A DNA stretch of 64,000 nt from Prostheceraeus crozeri. Lineage: Eukaryota > Platyhelminthes > Polycladida > Euryleptidae. Every line of letters begins with the position of its first letter. Within the stretch, counting starts at the first letter, position 1. Below, one piece after another: positions 21,905 through 34,017 of the stretch. The stretch is from NCBI GenBank assembly GCA_907163375.1, contig CAJQUW010012905.1:52610-116609 (forward strand), given 5' to 3'. Below the pieces are notes generated by a model that was not told the DNA's origin, searched no databases, and saw only the letters and a list, made by a program, of their open reading frames with translations. Position numbers and translations under genes: made by a program.

Positions 21905-22039
21905 AAAAATGGACCGATGGAGACAAGAGCAAATCTTTATTTCTATGCTTAAGCCTAGTTTGAATTCTGTCTGACTTGCATTTTTATTTCTATTGACTAA
22001 TATGGTTTCTGTATTATTTTGTATAATATATCTTCATTC

Positions 22040-22400
22040 CATGAGTAGCTCCCATAGAAGGGAGTGAAACCAGTTGAAATATAATTTGACTTTCCTTGAG
22101 TTTATATCTAATTTATTACTTATTTATTGGCATATTGGTTTCTTGCATTGTTTTCATTATATAAATATACATATTTACAAGTGATGTTGAGTTGTTCATC
22201 GTTTTGTAACTTAAAACAATTTTTTCAGGATTCGCTAAGTTTTTCGATATTGTGCTATTACTTTGCTGTTCAATGATTTAAATGCAATTGCTGACATCCA
22301 TTTTATTATATAAAAAATACACGACGTTTCGGACTTTGAAACACGGTCCATTCTCAAGTGATGAAAGATAGTGAATGTACAATTCGCTCAAAATTCAAAA
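22040..22400. repeat. Retroelement 3'-tail-like sequences
   Basis: Near 22290-22370, read on the minus strand, GAATGGACCGTGTTTCAAAG and CCGAAACGTCGTGTAT resemble the tails of Penelope-like and some non-LTR elements, which often have a small hairpin followed by GAAACGT-type words. A plus-strand version (GGGAGTGAAACCAGTTG) appears near 22060-22080. No coding sequence is attached, so these would be very short 5'-truncated relics. The call rests on resemblance only. Confidence 0.3.
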
Positions 22401-22496
22401 TAACTATCTCTAAAAGCCAATGGAAAATAATGTTGATATCTAAAGTCTTATACCACACAACATAGAAAGTTATGATAAACAACCTTTAATTGTCGT

Positions 22497-22863
22497 GCAA
22501 ATTTTCTCGAGTACGGATGTGATCTGATGTGAAGCGATACATGAAAGAATGCATAGGAAACCAGACCAAAGCATGTTGATCAGTTTGGACTGTGACTGTG
22601 TGATAGAGAAATGACTACGTGGAAATAAGCTATCAAAACAATTATCTTTCACAACTTCCCATTCTCTGATTTTTTAAGAACTGAACTCCATTATCTAAAT
22701 GGAATGACAGATGAATCATTAGAACCAAGAAGAGGATCGGCGTCTGTAAAATAATGAAATTTAAAAGCAAATGTTTTAGTAAAGAATATTCCTGTCTTCC
22801 GTATCTGTCATTATCAGGCTGGGATATCTCGCCCATGTGGCGCTAATGTTTCATAATTATTTC
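22497..22863 (-). repeat. Segmental duplication copy B (lectin 5' end)
   Basis: This matches 9831-10199 in the same orientation. It retains the lectin signal-peptide start (MLWSGFLCILSCIASH) and the upstream flank, but homology ends before the lectin domain, and the frame then runs into unrelated codons and stops. It is therefore a headless-domain copy that could at most supply a promoter and leader. The distance between copies is about 12.7 kb, of which 7.7 kb is the hAT-like insertion. Confidence 0.85.
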
Positions 22864-23423
22864 ACATCCACTTATTCTATACACTTTAGCAGATTAGAAA
22901 TTGCAAGACAAAACAATTTGAAAGGTATTTTTCGAAGATGATGATGAAAGTTATCACATGTGTTATTTTCGACAAGAATAATCCGATTGGAGCGTCTGTA
23001 TATTCAACCATTCGACATAATCCGTTAATGATTCCTTCATTGCAGAAAACACAGTGACAAGGCAATCATGTGGCAACATAGATTTCAATGCACGTGACAT
23101 CATTCGGAACAACTTTTCCAGTTCAAAATGTGATTATTTCCAATCAAATTCTCATTGAAATAAAGCCCCAAAACTTACAGCATTGAAGTCAGGAATTGAA
23201 GTCAATGGAATGAAGTCAATCTTTTGTTTTTGAAGAGCATTTTGTCATTATTTCAATATTTTTCATAATTTACAATTTCGTTTTTCTTTAAATTCACATC
23301 TTGCTCTTTAAAATGGCGGAAATTTCCACAGAGAATATCTCTTGATATCAGATATATTTGACGACATCGTATTAAGAAGACTGATGAAATCAGTTATTAA
23401 AAGAAAACAGAAACAGAAAACTG
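22864..23423. other. Non-coding spacer
   Basis: I see no gene or repeat in these ~560 bases between the lectin-leader duplication and the second CACTG element. Confidence 0.35.
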
Positions 23424-23425
23424 TA

Positions 23426-24438
23426 CACTGTAAATCGCTGGATACGAAAATTACATACAAACATATACCAAAATTACATACAATTTGAAACTAACATCTG
23501 ATACGAGATTCTGGTAGGCTATGTCTTCAGAGATCTGGTATGTTTTTCATACCACATCTCACTTACTTTAGTATGTGATTGGTATGTAGCGATACGAACT
23601 ATTCTATCTGTGATTGGCTGTTTTACACTGAAATACGAATTGTTGGTGTGTTTTATATACGAGACCCGATGCAAATTCATCCTTATTCGTATGCCTTTGG
23701 TATCCATTTGGTATGTGCAGCGTTAAGTCACATAGCAAAGAATGTATGTATTACATACTACTGTCAAATAACTTTTTTCGGTAATACAAGTGGTGAATAT
23801 TTTTGTTTGATAGAGTGATATTTGAGTACATTAGATTTATTGTGAATTTTATGCTCCACGAATATGCGGTCGATGCTACTTGTCTGGCAACATTAAAAGG
23901 ACGTTTATTTAACTCTACTTTATGACCCAAGTTGATAAACATCATTTCATTTAAACGATATCTTTAGTGAAATCATGTTGACTTATATATCTCAAACATG
24001 ACTATTTTTGCGTTCATGAATTATAATGTGTTCTTATTTCGGATTGATAATATGCTTCATTTAAAAATTACATAATGCATAATTGTTGATGGTTGAAATC
24101 TTATTGATTATTCATGAAATACCTTAGACTTACGTGTATTAAAATCGAATTCAGTATTGAAAGTATGACGCTTGAATGTCATTATCTTACTACTTGCAGA
24201 ACAGTAGTAGCATTAGTGAGATCTTTATTGACAAAAGGCCTGAAATCAACATATATTAGAAATCATTGATGCTTTCCTTTAACATTTTGCTGGTATGGCT
24301 TTAGTATGTAAAGCATACCACATTTGAGATAACATACGAAAAGCATACAAATATATACCAAGAGAATACAGAAATATACCAAAAATATATTTTGGTATGC
24401 ATCCTTCGTATGTGATTGGTATTGAACGATTTACAATG
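23426..24438. mobile_element. ~1-kb CACTG-ended non-autonomous element, copy 2 (inverted)
   Basis: This is the reverse complement of 18282-19298 over its whole length, with ends CACTGTAAATCG and CGATTTACAATG (one base changed) and TA on both outer sides (23424-23425, 24439-24440). Small differences from copy 1 are spread evenly. The two copies make a large inverted repeat with a 4.1-kb spacer. Confidence 0.8.
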
Positions 24439-24440
24439 TA

Positions 24441-26984
24441 CTTTTTTCTACTCAACCTGTGACAAACAGTGAATTTAAATTTAGCAGTAAATTTCAGCGG
24501 ATATTCAATTTTTAAGTGTCCAGTTCACAGTGTCGAAATGTCTCTTGAAAATTGATGGGAAAACATTGATATCAGTATCAAAACCCCGAGAATCAGAGGA
24601 CTGTTTACCTTGATAGAGAAACGGCGAAATGGAGAGGTCTTGAAATGATTCCCTGAGAGACCTGACTTTTAGGAGGTCCACGAAATGCGGATATCCGATT
24701 CCGAACTGTGTTACGAAGCTCAGGCGACTAATAACCACTTTGTTCTGTAGACTCCGGTGCAATCAAAAGTTATCGGCAATGGTAGAAGTTATGTTCCAAC
24801 TCAGTGCAGTTGCAGAAATTTAATTGTGCTCAGAATTTGATCGGAAATTGTCCGTCTTGTCTATTCATGTCCATCATTTTAATATTCATTTAAATCTGAT
24901 TACCAGAGGAAGTTGAATATATATAGAAAAAAGTTAGACAATTGTGCCGAAGTTTTCAAATATTTTACTCTGAGATTTCATCGACATAAAACCGGTCTCT
25001 CTACACCACCTCAGAGACTTCCAGACTGCTGCACAGGGATGAGGACTCCTATCATTTTGATAGAACTCCGACTACTCCTGCGGGTGGCAAGTATATATAG
25101 CCTAGTTTTCGAAAAAAAACTGGTAACCTACATCATAGATAATTATAGGCTTAACTGAACCTATTTTCAGGGATCATTGCTGTATCAATTATCAATCATT
25201 TTCGATGAAAGTTCATCAAATGTCGCTTTCAGTTGAATGCATGCAACTCGGCTCCTCCCAACTTGTTGATGTGAGCTTCACACGGTTTTTCTCCAGTCTC
25301 TACCACGCAGGAAAATCCCCATCCTTCTCCAAAAAAAATATGAGTACACTTTCGATTTTGATATGCACTTTGGAGGAGCCATCACACACGATTAACGTGA
25401 GGGGAAGAGGTAATGTTCTCAAACAAACTAGTATTTCATTTTTGTCTCTGATGTGACCTCTGGTGCGTAGGTGTGATCGAGGCTAGGAAGGCTTGTCTTC
25501 TCTAATGAATCGCCGAATGAAAAGACAATCCTTTTTCACTTTCACGGTTCATTCCTTCAACTATTATAAGCTTGCACTGCTGTCTCTGTACTTTTGTTTG
25601 ACGGAGAAAGTTGACATTAAGACAATGACAGCTATGCACGAGAATAATTAATTTGCTTGTATTATATTATTTCAGGTCTAGTTATAGGACGGACTCAGGA
25701 GTCCCCTCATTAGATAGGACTCCGGGACTCCGACTCCGCAGCAGCAGTGCTTCCTGCAGAAAGTCGATGTCTCCTGACGTCTAATGATATCGATAGAAAG
25801 TTGATATCTCTGGACCCCGTGAGAGACTTCCAGACTGCTGCCTGCAGAAATTCTTTGTAATCTGAAGGTCCCTGGCCCAGAAATTTCTGATGTAAATAAG
25901 TTTTTCAGCATTTTTCCTAAGGGGTTGTGAGCTGCCTATTCTATTCATTGAATCTACTCATTTGAATATTTGGCTATCTTTTAAAGTTAAATTGATTTTG
26001 AAATTATTTGATTTTAAACATAATTTATTAAAATGAAATAAATAAACAATGAATAAATAAAATTAATGAGCCAATGTATCTTTTCTAAATTGTCAGTGTT
26101 ATCTGAGTGTTATCTCACATGTGCTTCTTTAATGAGCGAATTCGACCCATTGAGACGTCAGTCCATCTAAAAGAAGCAATGAGTAACGGATTGTGGTGAA
26201 CAGATTGACCATAAACGTATTTTTCTCATGTAATTTTAGAGGAAAAGCTGTTATTGTGCTAATTTTAACTTCTGTGTCAGTGGATTATCATTTAATGGCA
26301 ACAGTGTGGATCAACCTTAATGAGCTAAAGCATAGCATTTTATCCTGCATTAGATAAACTTATTTCTGTATGATATGGATAAGCTTTCGTTTAAATATGA
26401 ATAACTTCAATTTAAATAAAATAATAGGCATATTTCGTTATTATTTTTAATCCGTCTAAGTTTACATAGGTTCATCAGACATGAATTTTGAGATGCGTAG
26501 GCATGTAAGTAGACACGCATTTGGGTATTGATGACATTTTTTAAACAATCTTAGTGCCGATATTAAAAATATGCCACGAATCATCCATCGATCGGGAACA
26601 CTTTAAATAAGTTTAGTAAACCATAGTTAAATTGTGTATACTGCACATTACAATTCTTGTCTGATCAATCAATCTCAATAATTGCTGCCGATTGATTAAC
26701 CGACTGGTTTTCGACTGAGGCCGGTCGACCAATCGACTTACATCGACACAACGCAACCCAATCCAACCGGTCGACCGGGCCAGTCAGCTGTTCCCCGTTC
26801 CTACCCTGGATACTAGTGAAAGTATTGGTCATATAGAGTGCATTATAGAATGAAATCATTTTAGAAAAGCACAATTTCATGTGCATGCACATTGTGCGAC
26901 GTACATGTACATGTTTTCTACCCATCTACATTCTTCATGTTTGATGGAAGCAACGATATACGATTCGTTTGTAACCACAGAATT
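24441..26984. other. Non-coding stretch
   Basis: I see no supported gene in this 2.5-kb AT-rich stretch. Words such as GACTTCCAGACTGCTGC occur near both 25015 and 25826, and ACTCCGACT-like words near 25065 and 25720, so two diverged copies of a short repeat may be present. The short frames lack motifs. Confidence 0.35.
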
Positions 26985-27345
26985 AGATTGTTTAATCGTA
27001 TCACTTTGATAGAAGTGCAAACTGATTCAAACAGATGGCACATGCAGGAACTTAATAAGTGGGCAAAAAGAATTTCTTGATACCTTACAGGGATAGGAAA
27101 AATAGTCGTACGTCGCTTGCGGATTGCTCTGAATTCCTTCAAAATGCTCCGATCGCGGCGATCCTTCTGATTCGAAGACTTCAGATCATTGCGCAAATGT
27201 TTTCTCGATAATGTTGGACCCTCCGATCATTTTAAAAAAAGTTAGCAGGCGCATAAAAAACGTTCACAAACTTCTCCGTAGAACTTGACATCGCCTGTGT
27301 CTCTTTGCTGAGTGATCCCATTGATAACAGTCACTGAAACTTCGC
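26985..27345 (+). repeat. Dispersed ~360-bp repeat, copy 1
   Basis: This segment, including ACATGCAGGAACTT, TTTCTTGATACCTTACAG, GTCGCTTGCGGATTGCT and TGAGTGATCCCATTGATAAC, recurs in the same orientation at 31107-31470 and inverted in part at 32905-33143. It is non-coding and probably the end of a DNA transposon. Confidence 0.75.
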
Positions 27346-27829
27346 ACAATTTGGCGTGTTTAATGTTGAACTGGCTGCTCATTGTTCGATTGCTATGGTA
27401 TTTAGCTGTGGTACTTGGCCTGATGTAATCCATTGGCAGTTGCTTTCTGTATTAGATTTTAGATCTCTTGTATTTCAATGACGGTCAGCATCTTATTCTT
27501 AACAATAGATCGTTTCTGTTTCAATAGTCCTTGTTCAGTGATAAGCATAGAAATAAACTGTTTATCTGAATTTTGCTAGAATAAAAATTGACTCAAGGTC
27601 GCGGCACATGCGGGGGAACTAAGTTGGGGCATGAAGAACCAATTAGAAGCTTCGATTTACTCATGTGATTGATTCTAACCCAATGATACAGACGTTGGCA
27701 GGTGCATCTAAGTGAAAATGCGTGCGATTTATGTGCCGTTATTGTGCATTGTATGTAGCTTAATTTCCATTCTAGAGGTTTTATTGTTGTCAATTTCTAT
27801 GGTGATAAGAGTCCATTGTCTCCATTATT

Positions 27830-28275
27830 CTTTTAGTACACGACCTATGAACAACATTAGGTCGGGATGATACTACTGGTCTTGGATTTCCACCAGGACT
27901 CAGGGAGGTCAAGTATGCGCCTGCCATGAGGACATGGGAATGCTGCTTTAGCAAGTCGGATATGTAGTACTGTTCATGGATTTGCGCGAAGTATCCCTTT
28001 TACTGCTTTGCGTGTACACCAAGGGCTCCCACGACGATTGGCATGACCTTTACTATGATGTTTCATAGCTTCTGTATTTCCATCTTTAGATCCTGGTATT
28101 TTTCAATTTTCTCACGCTCCTTTTTACTTATGATGCGATCATCTGATACTGATATGTCGATTATAATTCCTTTTTTCTTCACTTTGGTCGACGAGTAGGA
28201 TGTCAGGTCTTCTTGCCGTTATTAATCTATCAGTTTGAATCGCGAAGTCCCACAGTATTTTCATTTTATCATTGT
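27830..28275 (-). pseudogene. Non-LTR retrotransposon ORF C-terminus
   Basis: On the minus strand one frame reads KMKILWDFAIQTDRLITARR and PDILLVDQ, and after a one-base shift the text continues GIIIDISVSDDRIISKKERE, KIEKYQDLKMEIQKL, then VKVMPIVVGALGVHAKQ. This is the well-conserved tail of many animal LINE-type RT proteins (pattern LWDF-IQTD...RRPD-I...IIDI-VP-D-R...EKYQDL...V-P-V-GALG). In-frame TGA and TAA codons and the frameshift show it is dead. The RT core upstream is absent, so this is an isolated 3' piece, as expected for 5'-truncated insertion. Confidence 0.75.
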
Positions 28276-28764
28276 CCTGCACTGATCACAACTTCCTTTG
28301 ACGCCGTAGCGAACGGACGCATCTCATGAGCGGCTCGTTCAGGTTATCTGTGCATTTCTGCAATATCTTGAATGCTTTTATTATTTTGTGGACTACATTG
28401 TCAACTTTCACATCATTCGATTCGTCTCATCGTTCGCCGGCCTTTGACACTACTTTTGAGCCATTTGCTATTTATCCGGCCTTAGTAACTCAAAAATTCA
28501 AATTTCTGAGTCGTCATTGCTTTGTTCCATGTGGTCTGTCATCCAACATGTCCTGTCATCCAGCATGCGCGAATGACGTCATCTCCACACTTCTGCTGTC
28601 TCGCTCACATCTACTGGAGCTCCGACAGAATTATCCTCCCCACGTAAACACAGAAGGTGTCTCTGGTTCCATAAACTTCTGCAGTTGCAATCTCCTACGT
28701 CATCACGTACATATCTCCCTCAACGGCCACAGCTTGGTATCCGCATAGGACTATTTCATCACCT
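28276..28764. other. Region between non-LTR fragments
   Basis: The plus-strand frame 28326-28748 is open for 140 codons but shows no recognised motif. It runs into the region of the endonuclease-like fragment after a stop and could be the degenerate N-terminal part of that same plus-strand retroelement. This is not provable from motifs. Confidence 0.3.
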
Positions 28765-28920
28765 GTGAAATCATCTGACAGCTTAAACAAATTACGCAAT
28801 CCCAAACGTCCTCCACTTATTTCCCCACCATCGATCCTCCTGTTTAATGCAGGGTCCCTCCACAACAAACTCGATGACCTGACAGTGATGGTTTCTAAAT
28901 TTGACCCCGATGTCATTCAC
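28765..28920 (+). pseudogene. Non-LTR retrotransposon endonuclease start, truncated
   Basis: The plus strand encodes ILLFNAGSLHNKLDDLTVMV followed by SKFDPDVI. This corresponds to the opening of APE-type endonucleases of CR1/L2/jockey-like elements (L-x-x-N-A-R-S-L-x-N-K-x-D-E-L...P-D-I-I). Right after DVI the match stops and unrelated sequence begins, so only about 50 codons survive. The orientation is opposite to that of the nearby RT tail at 27830-28275, so the two are separate insertions. Confidence 0.65.
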
Positions 28921-28964
28921 GGTGGTGCTGAGAGGCGAAAAAGGTCGAAAAAATTGGGGGTCAA

Positions 28965-29425
28965 ATCTGTTTGTCTAATGATGTAAGGAAGAGGAATAGA
29001 AGTAGAACTAAAAAAATCAAAAAATATTTCATCGGGCCATTTTCGAGAAAATCGACTTTATTGATTTTTCAAAATCGAGATACTATAAAATAATCAATAT
29101 CGATTATACTGCAGATTTAAAAAAAAGTTGGGGGCGGATACTTTTCAATCTAGGATGTTAAGGATATTCATAATAACATTTCAAGACCAATTACGCAAAT
29201 TTTCATCGAGCCGTTTTCGAGACAATCAACTTCATTGATTTTTCAAAATCGATATATACTTCAATGATCGATATCGATTATACTGCAGATTTGCAATAAT
29301 TGGGGGATATTTTTTAATCTACGATGCCAAGAATATTCATGCTAATAATTTAAGACCAACTATACAAATTTACATCGAGCCGTTTTTGAAAAAACAATTT
29401 TATTTATCCTTTTGATATTAATAGC
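28965..29425. repeat. Degenerate tandem repeat of ~170-176 bp, 3 units
   Basis: Segments containing ATCGAGCCGTTTTCGAGA, TTCATTGATTTTTCAAAATC and CGATTATACTGCAGATTT recur at about 29032, 29208 and 29378. Each unit also has a GGGGG tract and an ATATTCATAATAA-like word. Units are clearly diverged. The array stops next to the mariner-like end at 29437. Confidence 0.7.
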
Positions 29426-29436
29426 CATATAATGTA

Positions 29437-30136
29437 CAGGGTGGGCCAGAAGTGACTACGTTTCAATTATTGTTATATTTATAATATCAAAATCACTTAA
29501 ATATCATTCAAAAGTATCATATGGATCTACCTGCAGGCCTTTAATGTCAATGCACAAAGAGAGTCTTCGGAATGTGCGATTGGGGATTTTTCGAGGAAAT
29601 TCTTTATCAGCATCAATTTCTTCGAAAGCTTGTCTGACAGTCACTTCGATGTCATTTCTTGCTTGCGGCCTCTCATGGTGAAATTTTCTTTTCATCATAC
29701 CCTTAAGGGCATTGTCACAAGAAGTCAGGTCAGGGCTTCTTTTTGAACATGGGACTGGACCGAATTTACCCACCCATCTCTCATCGAAGTTCGTATTCAG
29801 AAATTCTCGAGTTGTTCGGGAAGTGTGAGAAGGGGCGACATCTTGCTGGAAGTGGGAGATTTCACGAATGCCTCGTCTCGCAAGATCTAGCATGAACTCA
29901 CCCTCCAGGATTTGGAGATATTGATTAGAGTTCATACTACCTTCAATAAAATATGGATCAATTAAATACTCCTGAGACATCGCTGCCCACAACATAACGC
30001 TGGGGATGTTGATGCGCATGTTCCCAAAGTGAGGACTTTCATTAGACCACATGACCACATTCTTGTCTTTTGATGCAGCATAAACTGCACATTCATCCGA
30101 GAAAAACAATTTCTTTCTCATCCGTGGAGATTTCAT
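29437..30136 (-). mobile_element. Mariner-like element, 5'-truncated
   Basis: The left end, after a TA at 29435-29436, is CAGGGTGGGCCAGAAGTGAC, a standard mariner-superfamily terminal repeat. The inverted partner is not found to the right of the coding remnant, so the upstream half of the element is missing. Confidence 0.75.
29504..30136 (-). pseudogene. Mariner-like transposase catalytic half, 41-residue spacing
   Basis: The minus-strand frame (210 codons) covers only the catalytic part: FFSDECAVY (first Asp), HFQQDVAPSHTS (second Asp) and SPDLTSCDNALKG (third Asp). Forty-one residues lie between the last two, the spacing of DD41D mariner-like families. The N-terminal DNA-binding domain is missing. 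The frame is open over the retained part, but the substitution of SC for the usual P-x before the last Asp suggests some decay. It differs clearly in sequence from the 42-spaced transposase at 20611-21672. Confidence 0.8.
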
Positions 30137-31106
30137 TCACAGAGCAGCTTATGTGCCAGAAAAGCAATGACATGTTGTTTCATTTTTTATAAATAACTAC
30201 ATTTACTTCATGGTCCCGGTCGCCTTTTGCTGTCCTTGCGCAGCCAGATTCGTCAATGAATCATGCTGCTGAAAATGACTAACTTATCCTTCCGACAAGA
30301 TCTTTCCACTTATATTCAAAGAAAGAAGTCAAAGCAGCTGATGAAACAGCAATTTTATCAATTAGCAAGCACATTTCGAAGCATTTACCACTGTCCTTCA
30401 ATCTTTAAGGATAGTCATCAGTACAAAGCGTAGGGCTGATGTACTTGGAAGTCATCAGATGAGCATTTTACATTACAATAGCTGTAAGCATCTAATAGAC
30501 CTAAGATTCTCCCGTTCAACTTTTCACCATAGCCATCGTCAAACAACTTGCGCTAGTTTGACTTCGTAAATAAATTTACTACCGTTACGTAGTTGACAGA
30601 TAAGACGAAAATTTCTTCTTATTTGCCAGCTTCAAACAAACTCGTAGTAGGCCAAATTGAAAATATGTTCACAAAATATAATAATGGATGCTACAGATAC
30701 CGAATAATATAGCACTTTCATCATTTGATTCCTAGTTTGGGTTGGCAAACTGGCGGGGCAAGCATTTTCTGCTTTGCAGTGAACGTTCACCTTGGTTCCT
30801 ACAGCTGATAACACTACGAGTATTCATGTAATTGAGTTCTATGCTCCAGTAAATTGTTAGGGTCTACATAGGTGAGGCAGTCAGTAACAAAATCACCAAG
30901 TAAGAAAGACTTTCTTGGCAATGCCAATTTTCTGTTCTATTCTTCTAGTGAGAGCCCATTGGATTCAGAACATGCAGAATCAAGCGGGATATTCCATCCA
31001 TATAAATTCAACACTCCATTATAAAGGACATGCACATTGAATGCAATATTTCGGCGTGGACATGCGTTGTCATGACATCGACGCCTACAAGATGGAATTA
31101 TTAGTA
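30137..31106. other. Non-coding stretch
   Basis: I see no gene in this ~970-base stretch. It lies where the missing N-terminal half of the mariner-like element would be, but no homologous motif is recognised. Confidence 0.35.
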
Positions 31107-33143
31107 GACTGCTTAACAGTGTCATTTTGCTAGAAGTGCAAGCTGATTCAAAACGATGGTACATGCAGGAACTTCCTAAGTAGGTAAAAATAATTTCTTG
31201 ATACCTTACAGAGATAGGGAAAATAGTCGTGCATCGCTTGCGGATTGCTGTGAATTCCTTCAAAATGTGTCGATCACCACGATCCCTTCAGATTCGAAGA
31301 ATTCAGATCATTGCGCAAAAGTTTTCTTGATGACGTTGGGCCCTCCGATCATTATTTAAAAAGTTAGCAGGCGCACAAAGAAACGCTCCCAAACTTCTTT
31401 GTAGAACTTGACATCGACGTGGTCTCTTTGCTGAGTGATCCCATTGATAACAGTCACTGAAACTTCGCACAGTTTCAATTTAGCACCAATTCCTTTGGTA
31501 TAACATAACATAACACTGATTGATGTCTTCAAACAAGCAACCAAGAACCATGGAGAGGAGATGATGAATAAGGTCATGGAATTCATTTGTCAGTGACTGT
31601 GTAGATATCATGACTGTTTCATTAGCAACCATGTTATGGCTAAAGGTGATCGAAGCAATGAGTGGCCAAGAAGGCTCATTGCTAATCAGATACTGTCTGA
31701 GTTGAAAATAATCGATTGGGATGATTCTAACGACGACGAAGGCATTTAAAATAGTGACTGGCATGCGGACTACTCTGACAATGACAGTAAAAGTGATCAC
31801 GAAACAACTGAACTTCTGTAGCATCACGTTCAAGGACTGGATGGATATTTGTTCTTGTGACTTCGAACATAAACAAGTGCCTGCAGGGAAAAGCTTTCGG
31901 CAATGATCGGATCCAGCATCGCGCGTTTATCAAGAAATTAATTAACATCCAGAAAGAATTACTGAAACGATTACATATTACAACACTGCAAATTTTTTTT
32001 TATCACAGAGTACATTTCCAAGTACTGGAATATGCTAACTGACTCTGAAATCAATTCTCCTTCGATAAATGTTTTCAAAAAGGTTGTCCAGGAATTGTTT
32101 CAAAAGCTTGAAATCTGGTAATTTTTTGTATTTGCATGTGTGTGAAGTTTCCTGAACGGTTGAGTACAATTGCACTGTACTACAAGTACAATTTGAAATA
32201 TGTTGAAATTGTTATTCGTTGTCTTGCCCTCGATTTGGGCCTTGTATTTTCTTTGATGAAATACAGATATTATTATTATTATTATAAAATGTGGAGTTGT
32301 TGTTTTCGACCAGATGTCGAGATATCATTCATGCAAAGCTGGTAGTCGGCGTTTGCCAATGGCGGTTTTTTCAACCTCATTGATATGGCGAGAATAAAAT
32401 CATCGATTTTATTTTGAATGACATATATATATACATGTACAATTGATTACAGCGACAGCATATACTACGTGTATTTCAAGACAATGTGCAGATAGAGACA
32501 AAGCAGAAGTGGGCCTACTGCAAACGCATTGCAGTCGATTAAAGAATCGCGAGAATGTTGGCCTCACAGAATTAGATTCATCTGCGCGCGCTTCGGTTTC
32601 CTAGAAAGGAAGAATTGTATGCAACCTTAATATTGAAATGGCACATCACAGAATTTGACAACTTGCTCCTTCTCGAATGGATAATTCGTGTATTACTTGC
32701 TATTGGAAATGGCAAACAATAAGCTGTCAGCAGGGGACACCAGAGCCAGTGAGAGATGCGTGCGTGCTGTGATATCACTTCGCACACACCAAAACACACA
32801 TCCCTGTCTTGGCTTCGATTCAATGTATGCAGTGCACTATACAGTGAGCAATGCCGAGGAGAGGATGTGAAATCATCAAGTGAACTAATTTTCGTACGCC
32901 TGCTACTTTCTTTAATAATGATCGGAAGGGCCAACATTATGGAGAAAACTTGTGAGCAATGATCTGAAATCTTCGAATCTGAAGGAATTTTGGCAATCGA
33001 AGCACTTTGCTGGAACTCACATTAATCGCAAGCGACGCACGACTTTTTTTCCTAACTCTGTAAGGTATTAGGAATTCCTTCTTGCCCACTTAATAGGTTC
33101 CTCAATGTGCCGTCAGTTTCGTATTAATCACACTTCTAGAAAA
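31107..33143. mobile_element. Candidate ~2-kb element with long inverted ends
   Basis: A ~240-base segment near the left (about 31107-31350) and its inverted copy at the right (32905-33143) share ACCTTACAGAG, GTCGTGCATCGCTTGCG/GTCGTGCGTCGCTTGCG and CCTTCAGATTCGAAGA. They enclose about 1.55 kb. The left arm is also homologous to 26985-27345. This is the structure of a DNA transposon with long terminal inverted repeats, but exact ends and a target duplication could not be set. Confidence 0.5.
31636..31821 (+). pseudogene. Acidic open-frame remnant, unrecognised
   Basis: From the ATG at 31636 the frame reads MAKGDRSNEWPRRLIANQIL and then IIDWDDSNDDEGI, a TAA, and after it in the same frame NSDWHADYSDNDSKSDHE before a TAG. 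The Asp/Ser-rich character is like the acidic N-termini of some transposases, and it lies between the inverted arms of the candidate element. This is a guess from composition and position only. The stop at the TAA shows decay. Confidence 0.3.
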
Positions 33144-33546
33144 CCGAAGCAGATAAACAAAATATTTAATTCTGTGGTTGGCCTTGACGGAAAAAATGAC
33201 AGTAAGGCTATTCAAATAAATCTGTAACAAAAAGAGGCAGTTGGTCATGTTTCATTGCTATTGAAGTGAAGTATCAAAGTAGTTAATATTCTTTACAAGT
33301 CGATTGGATGTTCAAAAGAAATTTTTCATGTAAACTACCTAATTTCTGTGGTAGTCGACTTTGATGGAATCTTTCTAATCATCAAAACTATCATTATTTT
33401 TTTTAATTTCTTGTAATCACATCATCAAACATGATGAAACATGTACATTTCATATTATACAACACTGGCTTAGATACAGACTTATGACATCGGACATAAT
33501 GGGTAATGACTAAAACAATAACTGATGTAATAGTATAAGTGAATTT
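33144..33546. other. Non-coding spacer
   Basis: About 400 bases with no gene or repeat seen. Confidence 0.35.
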
Positions 33547-34017
33547 TTATAATTGAATGAATGAAAATAGTTTAATTAAGGTTCTCTCATTTTCAAATTG
33601 CAGAAATTCAAAGTGTTTTTATCAGATTTTTTTAGATTTTTGAAAGTTCGGTTTCATTTACCCGATGATTAAAGTTCACATCTATCCATTACTTTCAAAG
33701 GCTACAAACAATACTTCGTATGCGTTTCCTAGATGCATGTATATCACTATGGTTAATTAGCCTAAAATCTTTAAATCTCTACTACTTTAAATGAAATTCA
33801 TTTCTTCTTCGACGTCAGCATCTTTAAAATATTAGTAGCTTGTCTTCGGGCCTACCCTTATGAACATGTTGAATGTTATATCCAAGCACTGTGATTCGCA
33901 CGCTACTAAACCGACGAATCCTTTATTTCTGTTCAACAGGCAGCGTTATTGCTGTCTAAAGTCTACATAGTGTCTGCCAGATGTTTCATTTCTTCTAATC
34001 ACACAAATATGTAGTAG
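33547..34017. repeat. 471-bp direct repeat, copy A
   Basis: This segment is repeated without indels at 35367-35837, exactly 1820 bases away, with about a dozen substitutions (roughly 97% identity). It ends in ATGTAGTAG. The sequence between the copies is a truncated Penelope-like element. It may be an unusually long target duplication or part of the element structure. Confidence 0.92.
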
